DNA from: CAIYWZ01 sp964497925
Lineage (GTDB): Bacteria; Pseudomonadota; Alphaproteobacteria; CAIYWZ01
Length of the DNA: 64,000 nt
Direction: 5' to 3'
Assembly (NCBI GenBank): GCA_964497925.1
Contig: CAZCFE010000001.1
Span: forward strand, 79,355-143,354
Position 1 is the first letter of the stretch, and every line of letters begins with the position of its first letter. The notes beneath the pieces are model-generated. The model was given only the letters and a program-made list of their open reading frames with translations, searched no databases and was not told the DNA's origin. This document shows, piece after piece, positions 35,653 through 45,639 of the stretch. Made by a program: the position numbers and the translations under genes.

Positions 35653-36878
35653 TTTTTCGCATTTTTAAAAAATATTGATATGATAAAAGAGATAAAAACG
35701 CACACGGGTATTAAAAATAAAGCAATTCTGTAATCTTCTATTTGAAAAACGCGCACACCATCAATCATTTCACCTTTCCATCTTGAATCAAGAATTTGAC
35801 CCACTAAAGGCTGGAATAGGAGGCCGCTGAGCATGGTAAACATGTTGGTAAGTCCAATTGTGACACCGCTGAATTGAACGGGCATATGTGAGCAAGTAAA
35901 TGCAAATGAGAGTGACTGTCCGCCAAATGTGAGACCTATGATAAACAAAAGAGTGCAAGTTGTCATGAGTGATAAGTCAGGTATTAAGACAAGTATCGAG
36001 AAAGATATGCCAACAAGGACAGTTGTGATTTTAAGTGCTGTGAGCATGGTGAGTATTTTCTGAATGAGCCAAGCATAAAGAAGCGCGCCGATAGAAAGCC
36101 CAAGATAAATAAAATTCACATAAAAGGATGCTTCTTTTGTTGGTATATTGTAAGACTTTACAAGAAAGCTTGCTCCCCAAAGGTCCGCAAACACGGAAAG
36201 AACTGTGTAGAGAAAAAATCCATAAACAGACCCAAGCCATACCTGCGGTGTCTTAAGGGCAACTTTTAATCCTTCAAATATAGATGCGTTGTTTTTTTCT
36301 TGTTTATCTCCATCTTTTGCAAGAAGCCAAATGGCAAGCCCAATCAAAATTCCAAATCCAGCAACGATTAGAAGGCTTGTTCTCCAGTCGTAATGATCAA
36401 TCAGAATTCGTAAAGGAGCACCTCCAAAATTCGCTCCCATGGTTCCAAGTAACATGGTCGCTCCTGTGACAATTGATAAATGTTTGATATCAAACCAAAG
36501 TGTTCCAAGTTTTATACACCCTAAAAAAGCACAAGAAGATCCAACTCCAATTAAAAATCTTCCAAATTGAGCAAAATATATATTGGAAGATGTTGCAAAT
36601 AAGGCTGTTGCGAAAGCGCATAAAACTGCAGCAAATGTGAGAAGTTTTCGTGGACCAAAGTAATCAGCTAAAAGGCCCAGTGGAATTTGCAATGCGCAGT
36701 ATCCATAATAATAAAATGCTGTTAATGATCCAAATTGGCAAGCCCCAATTTCAAAGTCACGCATAAGGTCATCTGCCATAACGCTAGGCGAGACTCGTAA
36801 AATAAATTGATAACAATAAAATAATGCGGCAGGAAACCAAATTAACCAAGGGTTTGAAAGGATCGATTTTTTAGACAT
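35631..36878 (-). CDS. MFS transporter (tandem paralogue 2)
   Basis: A 12-helix major facilitator carrier (415 residues). The N-terminal half carries YQFILRVSPSVMADDLMRDF and motif A GLLADYFGPRKLL. A central cytoplasmic loop (AKDGDKQEKNN) separates the halves. It is close in sequence to the upstream gene, most strongly in the first ~180 residues, and overlaps it by eight bases. The N-terminus recalls carriers common in intracellular bacteria such as Legionella and Coxiella, from memory only; no substrate can be assigned. It is convergent with rsmE. Confidence 0.88.
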   Translation of the reverse strand: MSKKSILSNPWLIWFPAALFYCYQFILRVSPSVMADDLMRDFEIGACQFGSLTAFYYYGYCALQIPLGLLADYFGPRKLLTFAAVLCAFATALFATSSNIYFAQFGRFLIGVGSSCAFLGCIKLGTLWFDIKHLSIVTGATMLLGTMGANFGGAPLRILIDHYDWRTSLLIVAGFGILIGLAIWLLAKDGDKQEKNNASIFEGLKVALKTPQVWLGSVYGFFLYTVLSVFADLWGASFLVKSYNIPTKEASFYVNFIYLGLSIGALLYAWLIQKILTMLTALKITTVLVGISFSILVLIPDLSLMTTCTLLFIIGLTFGGQSLSFAFTCSHMPVQFSGVTIGLTNMFTMLSGLLFQPLVGQILDSRWKGEMIDGVRVFQIEDYRIALFLIPVCVFISFIISIFFKNAKNQDLENK

Positions 36879-38115
36879 TTTCTTGAATTTTTCCTTCTTT
36901 TAAAAATAAAGAAATAATAAAAGCAATCGCAACGCAAATAGAAACAGATGATAAAGCAATTCGATAGTCGTTTGTTTCAAAAATTCTTACGCCATCAAGC
37001 ATTTCGCCTTTCCAGAACTTATCTAAAATTGCCCCGATAAGAGGCTGAAAAATAACACCGCTGAGCATTGTGACCATATTTGTGATGCCAATGGTTATAC
37101 CGCTGAATTGAACGGGCATGTGTGAGCATGTGAATGAAAATGATAAAAATTGACCGCCAATCATAACTCCAACAGCAAATAATAAAACCCCCATGATACT
37201 TAAAGGAAGATTTGGAACAAGCAGAAGAATTGTAAAGGGAATTCCAACTCCAATAGTTGCGATTGTAAGTCCTTTGGTAATGGTGATGAATTTTTCCACT
37301 GCAAACGCATAGGCCAGAGCGCCAATAGCAAGTCCAATATAGATCAGATTGACATATGCGGAGGCTTCAACAGATGAAATTTTGTATGCTTTGACTAAAA
37401 AGCTTGCCCCCCAAAGATCTGCAAATACAGAAAGAGGAGCGTATAGCATAAATCCATAAACGGATCCAAGCCAAACTTGAGGCGTTTTGATTAAATGTTT
37501 TAATCCTTCAAAGATGTAGGATTCTTCTTTAGTTTGTTTATTTGAAGCTCCATCTTTTGCAATAAACCAAATAAGTAGACCAATTAAGGCACCAAAACAA
37601 GAAACGATTAAAAGACTTGTTCGCCAGTTGTAATTGTTAGCAAGCATTCGCAAAGGGGCGCCCCCAAAATTTGCCCCCATTGTTCCAAGGAAAATAGTAG
37701 CACCTGTAATCAAAGGTAATTTTTTAGCTGGAAACCACAATGTTCCAAGTTTCATGCTACCAAGAAAAGCGCAAGAGGATCCAACACCAATTAAAAGTCG
37801 TCCCATTTGAGCTGTGCTAAGATCGGTTGATGTTGCAAATAAAGCGGTTGCTCCAGCACAAAGAAGAACAGCAAACGTGAGAAGTTTTCGTGGTCCAAAA
37901 TAATCAGCAAGAAGACCTAGTGGGATTTGAAGGGTGCAATATCCATAATAATAAAATGCTGTTAACGATCCAAAAGCGCATGCCCCAATAGAAAAATCGC
38001 GCATGAGATCGTCGGCCATAACGCTGGGAGAAACACGCAAGATAAATTGATAACAATAGAATAAGGCTGCTGGAAACCAAATTAACCAAGATTTGAATAA
38101 TGTACTTTGTGTCAT
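36871..38115 (-). CDS. MFS transporter (tandem paralogue 1)
   Basis: A 414-residue 12-helix carrier, first gene of the tandem pair. It shares long identical blocks with its partner (WLIWFPAALFYCYQFILRV, GLLADYFGPRKLLTFA, GTMGANFGGAPLR), while the C-terminal helices and loops differ more. This fits a duplication followed by divergence of specificity. The 233 bases upstream (38116-38348) are AT-rich, with no gene or RNA that I can recognise. Confidence 0.88.
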   Translation of the reverse strand: MTQSTLFKSWLIWFPAALFYCYQFILRVSPSVMADDLMRDFSIGACAFGSLTAFYYYGYCTLQIPLGLLADYFGPRKLLTFAVLLCAGATALFATSTDLSTAQMGRLLIGVGSSCAFLGSMKLGTLWFPAKKLPLITGATIFLGTMGANFGGAPLRMLANNYNWRTSLLIVSCFGALIGLLIWFIAKDGASNKQTKEESYIFEGLKHLIKTPQVWLGSVYGFMLYAPLSVFADLWGASFLVKAYKISSVEASAYVNLIYIGLAIGALAYAFAVEKFITITKGLTIATIGVGIPFTILLLVPNLPLSIMGVLLFAVGVMIGGQFLSFSFTCSHMPVQFSGITIGITNMVTMLSGVIFQPLIGAILDKFWKGEMLDGVRIFETNDYRIALSSVSICVAIAFIISLFLKEGKIQENV

Positions 38116-38348
38116 GCTTTTTCCTTTGTGAAATTCATTTTATAAATGCAATATACAGGATTTTAAAGCTCAGAGCAGCTTATTTTTTCAACATGATATG
38201 TATTTTTAGAAAATAAAATGATTTTTTATAAAAAATGTATTGCTTTTTATTAAAAAACTGCTGTATAAATTATTTTAGAGAAAAGATCGCAAGAATAATA
38301 AAAAGAAGAATCAGAAAGGAACTTTCTTATTTCTTTTGATAATATTAG

Positions 38349-39770
38349 TCATGCAGCTTGTTTCATTTGTTCTTGTTCAAAAGAGGGGGCATTTTTTTCT
38401 TTCTTATAGAACTTATGAAACACAAGACCATTGACACAGATTCCAATAAGACCGCTGTCAAAGTCTTGTAAGGCCGAGGGGATGAGTTCAAAATGAGTCC
38501 CCAATAGCCATAAAATTACAGAACCAATCCCACTTAAGGTCCCTGCCCAGAATGTTCTTGAAGAAGCTTTGGCGCCCATTATGCCAGAAATTAAAGGAAC
38601 AAGTATAGACGGTGTCCAAAATTTATATGAATAAAGTAAAATATCAACTACACTGGTAACATAAAGTGCAAAAATAACAGCGATGGCTCCAACAAAAATC
38701 GTGGAATATCTTGAAATTTGAAGTTCTTGTTTGCCGGTAATTTCTGGATAAAGCGCTTTTACAACGTCGTGTGAGGCTGCAATTCCTGCAGAGTTCAAAA
38801 AAGAATCGGCAGAGGACATAACAACAGCCATCATTCCGGCAATGGCAAGCCCCTTAAATCCTTCGGGCATAACAGTTTTAATAACGCTTGGAAGAGCTAA
38901 ATTTGGATCAAGGCTTTGATCAAGGGTTAGTGCAATTAAACCAATTCCACCGATGGTTAAAAAGAAGGGGATAGAGCAAAATCCACTCCAGTAAGTCCCT
39001 TTTGCTGTATGGGATAATGTTTTTCCAATAAGCAATCTTTGTACGTAAGGAGGAACAAGCGTTTCTCCGAAAAAAAAGCTTAAAAAAAGACTTAAAACAA
39101 GTAAAGGGGATAGCGTTCCAAACAGATCAAAGTGACTTGTTGGGATGGTATCAATCACGGCTGAAACCCCTCCTACGTGAGAAAATCCAAAATAAAGCGT
39201 TAGAGGTAAAGCCATAATCAATACGCAAAAATGTAAAACGTCGGCAGCAACAACAGCTTTCATACCACCAAGAGTCGAATATAAAATAACGATAACAGAG
39301 CCCAGCAAAATTCCAGATGTGTGATTCCAATCAGCAAGAACATGTAAAACGTGACCAAAAGCTGCAACTTGTGCCCCTAAAATAGCAGAACAGACCAAGA
39401 AAGCAGAAATGCCCGTAAAGACCCTTGCTCCATGGCCATAAAGTTGATTCATAATGTCGCCAATTGATATTGCATTTTGAAAATTTTTCATACGAGGCGC
39501 GAGTATTTTGGCCACTAAAATTTCTTTGACGCTGAATCCCCACATTGCAACAACATAAACAAGCCCTATTGAAAACACTTTTTCTGCAAGCCCCGTTGTA
39601 AAACCACCACCAATAAAAGAGGAAGAAAGTGTTGCAAAAATAAAGAAAGATCCGTAATTTCGCCCGCCTGTGGAAAAATCTTCAATTGTTTTAACACCTT
39701 TCCCCGCCCATAGGCCCAGCAAAAGAGTTAATATAAAATATCCACACATCACCATCAGATCCAACGACAT
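38349..39770 (-). CDS. Sodium:solute symporter family protein (SSS/SLC5)
   Basis: A ~13-helix Na+-coupled carrier (473 residues). Family features: the first helix and loop LLLGLWAGKGVKTIEDFSTGGRNYG, FATLSSSFIGGGFTTG near the Na+ site, and the later AGMMAVVMSSADSFLNSAG with the paired serines typical of the Na2 site. The frame extends to a TTG at 39800, but ATG 39768-39770 with AAGGGG seven bases upstream is the better start. The substrate cannot be named; the pattern resembles proline, pantothenate or acetate-type carriers in general. Confidence 0.88.
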   Translation of the reverse strand: MSLDLMVMCGYFILTLLLGLWAGKGVKTIEDFSTGGRNYGSFFIFATLSSSFIGGGFTTGLAEKVFSIGLVYVVAMWGFSVKEILVAKILAPRMKNFQNAISIGDIMNQLYGHGARVFTGISAFLVCSAILGAQVAAFGHVLHVLADWNHTSGILLGSVIVILYSTLGGMKAVVAADVLHFCVLIMALPLTLYFGFSHVGGVSAVIDTIPTSHFDLFGTLSPLLVLSLFLSFFFGETLVPPYVQRLLIGKTLSHTAKGTYWSGFCSIPFFLTIGGIGLIALTLDQSLDPNLALPSVIKTVMPEGFKGLAIAGMMAVVMSSADSFLNSAGIAASHDVVKALYPEITGKQELQISRYSTIFVGAIAVIFALYVTSVVDILLYSYKFWTPSILVPLISGIMGAKASSRTFWAGTLSGIGSVILWLLGTHFELIPSALQDFDSGLIGICVNGLVFHKFYKKEKNAPSFEQEQMKQAA

Positions 39771-39907
39771 TAGAAAACCCCTTATTGTTATTGAGCACAA
39801 TTAACTGTATGACGAATAATTATTGTGTTCAAGTTCTATTTTTTACCTTTTGTTAAGTTTTGGCAATTATGATGAGATGTAATATAATAATATTTAAGAG
39901 GTTTGAT

Positions 39908-42184
39908 ATGTTGATGAAGAAAATATTGCCGTTATTGTTATTGTCTGGGCCTTTTATATTGCAGGGCAGCGATGCGTCTTCAAAAAATGCCAAGGTAACC
40001 TCCATTACAAAAGAAAAATTTACCAATATATTTGAAAATTCGGGTTCAGATCTTTATGATAAATTAATTGATTTATGGAAAACAAAGGCTCCCTTTAAAA
40101 CAGAATTTGAAAAAGTTCGCACGAGATTAAGAAGATTTGGCACGTGTCATCAAAATGCAGATTATTCTGAAAATCCTTCAACAGGCAAAAACTGGACAGC
40201 GTGGAGATACGATAAAACATCTTGTCCAACAGAGAATTTAAAAGAGAGTGATTGGAAAATTCTAAAAATGGAAATCGGGAGCTCAATTTTGCCTGATCAT
40301 TTCAGACGTTTGACAATGAGTTCATTTGAAAGGGCTGTGGGTATTGGAATGTCAGGCCTTGGAATCATAAATGATCCTTCACATCTTACCGCAGACCAAA
40401 AAAGGCGTCATATCGTTTGGGCAGCAATTGGAACTCCCGGCCCTGCATCAGATATTGATACAGTTGCAAATTATCACCCATCAGAAGAAAAGATTTTGCC
40501 AAAAATTGTGATTGAGACAATGGCAAAATCACTTTTTGATACTTTTGGAATTGCAATGTATAATCAGGCAACAGGCGTCAATTTTGACACTGAAAGTTAT
40601 ATTGATGTAACGGCGGATTTGGATAAACAAAAATATATGCGAAGAATTGCCAGCCCTGTTTATAAAAACCTTTCTTTTACTCTTGCGTTAGTTCAAATTG
40701 TTCGTCAGCTTGAGCACGGAATTTATATCCAAGTCGCAAAAAACTCAACTCCTACTGAAGAAAAAAAAGTTTTTGATTTGGAGATGCTTACAAAAGCTTG
40801 GAAAAATTCCTTGGCAAACAGATTGCTGACAGATGCAAAAGCTGCTGAGCATACAACGCGTGTTGATGGAACAGCAAAAGAAAAGATTAAGAAGTATCTT
40901 CCAATTATTAATCATTTAGCAAGAAAAGCAGGAAAATTGGAAGAAACGGATGATTTAGCAGCGTCAAAAATTAAAGGAATTCTTGGAACTTATTTTCCAG
41001 AGGCTTATTATACAAGGGAAGCTTTAGCCCATGTTTGTTATAGCGACGATAGATACAGTCAATTGCTTCTTTCAAAGGCAAGTGAATATTTAAAGAAGAG
41101 TGAAACAATAAAAGAAGAGGAAGTTGATGAGTTTAAAGCCTCTGCAATTACGCCAGATTATTTTATTTATCTTGTAAGTGCTCTTGAAAATTTTGGATAT
41201 TTTTTACACAAAATTAACGGAGATAAATCTGCTTATGAATCTTTAAAAGAATCTTCCAAATATCTTTTTAGAATTGCAAGGGCTTTGGCTGGGTATTGGG
41301 AGATAAATGTTGATTTGGAAATGGAAAGACCATCTCGCGTAGTTCAAAATCCAACAGTAAAAGATAATCGCAAAAAATATGTAGTGACATTATTCGAAAT
41401 TGCTTCAAAATTAGAGCGATTGAAAAGAGGATTTTTACCATTTTCATCAATAGATGATTTAAAAAGATCTCTCGTAAAAATAGAAAGCGTTTTTGAAGGA
41501 AGGCTTAGTAATCATGAAGGTTCAAAAAGAGACAGGGCAAATCTTTATTCGACTCATCAAATAGCTTCAAAAATTTTCCAAGCTCATGTCGATATTTACC
41601 TTTCAAAAAAACAAAAGGAAGATAAATTAAAAGAGGTTATTGAAAAGTTGAATTTAGTGGTTGTTTGGAATGAAGAGCTCAAGATGTTTGATTTAGCTCC
41701 ATCTTTGGTTGAATCAAGAACCGAAGCTGAAATTGAAGCCGAACAAGATAGAATTGATAATTTATCTGTTAAAGAAAAAAAGATAGCTGTTGCAGAAAAA
41801 TTGAAAATTTCTTTCAAAAGAGCCGCCGCATTAGAGTTTGCGTCTTTGTTGAATTTGGTGATTGGTGTTGCCAATGATAGCGGATCTATGAAGAAGCAAA
41901 AAATAGTTGAAGAAGCTAAATTACAGCAAAGTACAGATATGCCCTATTGGCGAGTAAATAAAAAAGATGCAAATATTTTTTCTTTCTCTAAACAAAGAGC
42001 TTTTACAGCATCTCCAATCCAGCTTCAAGAATTCCTTAAGGGTCTGAATTCATTCCTAATTTATACAGTAGCAAACTATCAAAAGAAAAATACGTTTACA
42101 TTCCAATCGGTTGGATTAAATGCTGTGGCGGAAAAAGAGATTAAAAAGTCGACTGCAAAAAGCAGGGATATTGAGCAAAATTAA
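39908..42184 (+). CDS. Large secreted protein with nucleotidyltransferase-like acidic motif, function unknown
   Basis: A 758-residue protein with a signal peptide (MLMKKILPLLLLSGPFILQGSDA), started at ATG 39908 with AAGAGG six bases upstream; an in-frame ATG 48 bases earlier lacks a site and would disturb the signal peptide. Near residues 175-186 is GTPGPASDIDTV, and about 45 residues later YIDV. These resemble the G..S-DxD and h[DE]h pattern of nucleotidyltransferase folds. The C-terminal half is helical and highly charged, with probable coiled coil (about 550-660). No named family is recognised. It is flanked by unrelated housekeeping genes. An exported effector or periplasmic enzyme is a guess. 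Confidence 0.7.
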   Translation: MLMKKILPLLLLSGPFILQGSDASSKNAKVTSITKEKFTNIFENSGSDLYDKLIDLWKTKAPFKTEFEKVRTRLRRFGTCHQNADYSENPSTGKNWTAWRYDKTSCPTENLKESDWKILKMEIGSSILPDHFRRLTMSSFERAVGIGMSGLGIINDPSHLTADQKRRHIVWAAIGTPGPASDIDTVANYHPSEEKILPKIVIETMAKSLFDTFGIAMYNQATGVNFDTESYIDVTADLDKQKYMRRIASPVYKNLSFTLALVQIVRQLEHGIYIQVAKNSTPTEEKKVFDLEMLTKAWKNSLANRLLTDAKAAEHTTRVDGTAKEKIKKYLPIINHLARKAGKLEETDDLAASKIKGILGTYFPEAYYTREALAHVCYSDDRYSQLLLSKASEYLKKSETIKEEEVDEFKASAITPDYFIYLVSALENFGYFLHKINGDKSAYESLKESSKYLFRIARALAGYWEINVDLEMERPSRVVQNPTVKDNRKKYVVTLFEIASKLERLKRGFLPFSSIDDLKRSLVKIESVFEGRLSNHEGSKRDRANLYSTHQIASKIFQAHVDIYLSKKQKEDKLKEVIEKLNLVVVWNEELKMFDLAPSLVESRTEAEIEAEQDRIDNLSVKEKKIAVAEKLKISFKRAAALEFASLLNLVIGVANDSGSMKKQKIVEEAKLQQSTDMPYWRVNKKDANIFSFSKQRAFTASPIQLQEFLKGLNSFLIYTVANYQKKNTFTFQSVGLNAVAEKEIKKSTAKSRDIEQN

Positions 42185-42224
42185 AAAGAGTGTTGGAAAA
42201 ATAGTTGGTAAAAAAAATAATAAA

Positions 42225-43124
42225 TCAAAGGCTGTCGTCGATTGAGGGTGATGAAGAATCAAAGATGGCATGCCTTTCATTGATAAGTAAATTTGAAATA
42301 ATCTCCCCCCATTTCTTTTTGACTTGGGGTCTGAATCCTGGAATTTTTTCAAGGTCAGAGTAGGGCTTAAGTGTCCTTGTTACCAGATCTAAAATAAGCC
42401 TATCGGACATGATTTTTTGTCTTGGTATATCATCCTCTTGGGCGATTTCTTCGCGCAATACAACCAGTTTTTCAAGGATCAAAAGTGCTTTTTTAGAGGT
42501 GGGTTTGCGTTTGATTTTTTTGAGCAAGGAAGGGCCATGAATTTCATTTAAAATAACGCCCTCAAGTCCTACATGTGCATTCTTTAATTTTAAGGGATCT
42601 ATGTCTTTCATTTTTTCATATAGCCTGCCCAAATACAAAACATCTAGCGCTGCATAAAAAAGCTGTTCTTGACGCAAAGGACGCAATAACCATTGTGAGA
42701 ATTGCTCTTGCTTAGAAAGGGTTATATGAAGGACTGATTCTACTAAATTTGCATATCCAATCTGGTATCCAAGACCGCAGAATCTTGCTGCAATTTGTGT
42801 GTCAAACGCAGGGGTTATTTCTTGTTTAAATAATTTGTTTAAAATTCCTAAGTCTTGGTCTGCTGAGTGAAAAATTTTTAAAATATCACAATCACATAAC
42901 ACTTGAGACAGTCGGAGTATCTCTTCTTTTAAGGATAAAACGTCAAATAAGAAAATCTGATCTCCGGCACATATCTGGATAAGGGATAAAATAGGCCAGT
43001 AAGTATGCACCCTGTAAAATTCAGTATCAACACCAATCCATGATTGTTCTTTTGCTAAGGAAATAAGCTCCGGCAAAGCGCGGTTAAATTGATCTGAATC
43101 TTCAATATATTGATACACGTACAA
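42225..43124 (-). CDS. rnd: Ribonuclease D
   Basis: DEDD-family 3'-5' exoribonuclease for tRNA 3' maturation. Exo I is WIGVDTEFYR, Exo II KIFHSADQDLGIL, Exo III YAALDVLYLGRLY with the DEDDy tyrosine. One HRDC-like helical domain follows (LVVLREEIAQEDDIPRQKIMSDRLILDL). At 299 residues it is shorter than E. coli RNase D (about 375) because a second HRDC domain is missing. It is divergent from the KimA-like gene; the 131 bases between them are AT-rich. Confidence 0.93.
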   Translation of the reverse strand: MYVYQYIEDSDQFNRALPELISLAKEQSWIGVDTEFYRVHTYWPILSLIQICAGDQIFLFDVLSLKEEILRLSQVLCDCDILKIFHSADQDLGILNKLFKQEITPAFDTQIAARFCGLGYQIGYANLVESVLHITLSKQEQFSQWLLRPLRQEQLFYAALDVLYLGRLYEKMKDIDPLKLKNAHVGLEGVILNEIHGPSLLKKIKRKPTSKKALLILEKLVVLREEIAQEDDIPRQKIMSDRLILDLVTRTLKPYSDLEKIPGFRPQVKKKWGEIISNLLINERHAIFDSSSPSIDDSL

Positions 43125-43255
43125 GGTTTCTTTCTAGATTTAAGTATTCATTAGTATTCTTATTATAATATGAACCATGGAACATTATATACGATATTAT
43201 GGCAAGGAAACAAGTTCATGTTTGTTGATTTTTATTTTTTTAAGGTGTTGTCTAG

Positions 43256-45127
43256 ATGAAGCAATCAAATTCTATATTGCTTCGAGCATCAAACTATTTG
43301 AAACAAGGTATTTTTGGTCCGCCCATTCGTCTTTCTGATCATAAAACAGAATTGCTTGGAAAATTCAAAGCTTTGAGTGTTTTGAGCAGTGATGCGTTAA
43401 GCAGCGTGGCTTATGCTTGTGAAGAAATTTTATTAATTCTGATTGGTATTGGAAGTATCATTTTTTTGCTAAATTTATGGATTAGTTGCGCGATTGTGGG
43501 GCTAATGTTGATTATTATTATTAGTTATAGCCAAACTATTAAAGCATACCCTGATGGGGGAGGTGCTTATACAGTCTGCCGTGAAAATTTAGGGGAAAAG
43601 GTCAGTTTACTTGCCGCATCAAGCCTTCTTTTAGATTATGTTTTAACGGTTGCGGTGAGTGTTTGCGCAGGAGTTATGGCTATAACCAGCATGATACCAA
43701 GTTTATCTGCATTTTCACTTATTATTGCGTGTAGTTCTGTTTTTATAGTCATCATTTTGAATTTGCGAGGTGTTCGTGAGAGTGGGGCAATTTTTGCAAT
43801 TCCCACATATGGATTTATTGTTTTGATAGTATGGATGATTATCTCAAGTTTTTTTGTTGAAAAACCTTTACCAAGCTCAACTTCTGGACTTATGTTGTCT
43901 TCAGAAATCAGCACATTTTTGTTATTGCGTGCGTTTAGTGGAGGATGCACAGCTTTGACTGGGATTGAAGCGATCAGTAACGGGGTAAGAGTATTCACAG
44001 AGCCAAGGGCAAAAAATGCAGTCATAACATTGCTTATGATGGGGGTTATCTTAAGTTTTCTTTTTGTATCTATCAGTTTTTTGTGTTTGAAATATCAAGT
44101 CTTACCAAAGTCAGGAGAGACGGTTTTAAGTCAAATTGCCCGTATTATCTTTGGGGATGGGGTCGAATATCATAGCGTTCAAATATTCACGGCCCTTATC
44201 TTGTTTCTTGCCGCAAATACGGCTTTTGCTGATTTCCCAAGACTTGTAAGCTTACTTTCCAGAGACGGATATTTGCCAAAACAGCTGATGAACACAGGAG
44301 ACAGGCTTGCTTTTTCAAATGGCATTATCCTTTTAGGGGCGCTTGCTATAGTTTTGATTGTTTTATTTAATGCTGATACACATGCACTTATCCCTCTTTA
44401 TGCAATTGGTGTGTTTTTAAGTTTCACATTGAGTCAGCATGGCATGCTTGTTCATTGGATGGGAAAACATCCTTTAAAAATGATGATTAATGGATTGGGT
44501 GCTGCGTGTTGTTTGCTGACGCTTTTGGTTATTTCTTATACTAAATTTTTAGATGGAGCTTGGATGGTTTTTTGTATACTTCCTGTTTTTATGCTTCTTT
44601 TTTATAAAATAAAAAACCATTATGTAAAAATTGATAAAGAGCTTTGTGTGGAAAATGAAGATTTTTTTCTCTTTCAAAAGACCATCTCAAATAAAAATCA
44701 TTTTAAAATTGTGATTCCAGTTAAAAAAATTAATAAGGGCACACTGAGCGCGATTAAGTTTGCACAAACTCTTTCTCATGATGTGACTTTGGTTAATATA
44801 GAGCATGATTTAATGAATTCTGATTTGTATAATGAGAGAAAAAAAATTCAAAGTTTAGCTGAAAAACTAGATTTAAATCTAGAAGTCATTACAAGTCAGT
44901 ATCGATCTATGATTGGGCCAATTTTAAATTATATCAATGATTTGGAATCTAAGCTTGATTCTCAGGAGATTGTCATTATTCTTCCAGAGTTCGTGTGTGA
45001 AAAACCTTGGCATGCGTTTTTGCATAATCATACGGCTTTTTGGCTTAAAACATTTTTGATGCAAGAGCGAAAAAAGACAGGAACAACGCGTATTATTATA
45101 GATATTCCATATTATGTGGAAGGGTAG
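43256..45127 (+). CDS. APC-superfamily permease, KimA/YdaO-like (probable K+ importer)
   Basis: A 623-residue protein with about 12 membrane helices and a cytoplasmic C-terminal domain of ~170 residues. The N-terminal signature LSVLSSDALSSVAYACEEIL and the SYSQTIKAYPDGGGAYTVCRENLG segment resemble KimA of Bacillus subtilis, a KUP-related H+/K+ symporter, and similar APC permeases. The cytoplasmic tail (FKIVIPVKKINKGTLSAIKFAQ) looks like a USP-like fold. The K+ assignment rests on family resemblance; an amino-acid substrate is the main alternative. Confidence 0.78.
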   Translation: MKQSNSILLRASNYLKQGIFGPPIRLSDHKTELLGKFKALSVLSSDALSSVAYACEEILLILIGIGSIIFLLNLWISCAIVGLMLIIIISYSQTIKAYPDGGGAYTVCRENLGEKVSLLAASSLLLDYVLTVAVSVCAGVMAITSMIPSLSAFSLIIACSSVFIVIILNLRGVRESGAIFAIPTYGFIVLIVWMIISSFFVEKPLPSSTSGLMLSSEISTFLLLRAFSGGCTALTGIEAISNGVRVFTEPRAKNAVITLLMMGVILSFLFVSISFLCLKYQVLPKSGETVLSQIARIIFGDGVEYHSVQIFTALILFLAANTAFADFPRLVSLLSRDGYLPKQLMNTGDRLAFSNGIILLGALAIVLIVLFNADTHALIPLYAIGVFLSFTLSQHGMLVHWMGKHPLKMMINGLGAACCLLTLLVISYTKFLDGAWMVFCILPVFMLLFYKIKNHYVKIDKELCVENEDFFLFQKTISNKNHFKIVIPVKKINKGTLSAIKFAQTLSHDVTLVNIEHDLMNSDLYNERKKIQSLAEKLDLNLEVITSQYRSMIGPILNYINDLESKLDSQEIVIILPEFVCEKPWHAFLHNHTAFWLKTFLMQERKKTGTTRIIIDIPYYVEG

Positions 45128-45153
45128 GGGGATATCTGATATAACTAACCATT

Positions 45154-45552
45154 ATGTTGGATTTAAATTTTTTCATTGGAAGTTGGAGTTTTGAAAGGAT
45201 CATCTCAAGTCCTGAAATTATTGTTATGGGCACTTGTGTCTTTGACAAACAGGGGGGCATGATGGAAACGGGTAGTTACCATTTGTGTGGTTCAAATCAA
45301 GATTGTTATCAAAACTATTTTTATCGGATCGATCAAGAATATTTTTATATTCTAAAGTCTAACAAAGAGATTCTTCATGTTTTTGATACAGCAGATTTTC
45401 CAAATTTTCATCACACACATCAATGTGGCATGGATTTTTATTCTTGTAATTTTAAAATCACATCAAAGGAATCATTTGAAACTTTTTATGTAGTTCATGG
45501 TCCAAAAAAGGATTACAGTCTGTCTACCAAGTATTTTAAATTTCCAATGTAA
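45154..45552 (+). CDS. DUF6314 family protein
   Basis: A 132-residue soluble protein of the pattern I associate with DUF6314: N-terminal FFIGSWSFERII, central ILHVFDTADFPNFHHTHQCGMDFYSC, and C-terminal VHGPKKDYSLSTKYFK. The conserved His/Cys/Asp residues suggest a ligand pocket, but the function is unknown. It follows the KimA-like gene by 26 bases and may be read through from it. Confidence 0.7.
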   Translation: MLDLNFFIGSWSFERIISSPEIIVMGTCVFDKQGGMMETGSYHLCGSNQDCYQNYFYRIDQEYFYILKSNKEILHVFDTADFPNFHHTHQCGMDFYSCNFKITSKESFETFYVVHGPKKDYSLSTKYFKFPM

Positions 45553-45601
45553 AATGAGCTATCGGGGTTATCTTTTGGTCGATAAATAATCTTCAGGGTA
45601 G

Positions 45602-45631
45602 TTGACTTCGTGCCTATTTTTCGAGTATAAC
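45602..45631 (+). promoter_or_regulatory. Promoter of the SRP RNA gene
   Basis: TTGACT (45602-45607) and TATAAC (45626-45631) are spaced by 18 bases, about seven bases before the expected 5' end of the SRP RNA. Confidence 0.6.
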
Positions 45632-45639
45632 AAAAAAGA

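Noticed and set aside
38116..38348. Possible small RNA or terminator between the MFS pair and the symporter
   Set aside because: Only a weak AGAAA/TTTCT stem and A/T tracts are visible; nothing supportable.
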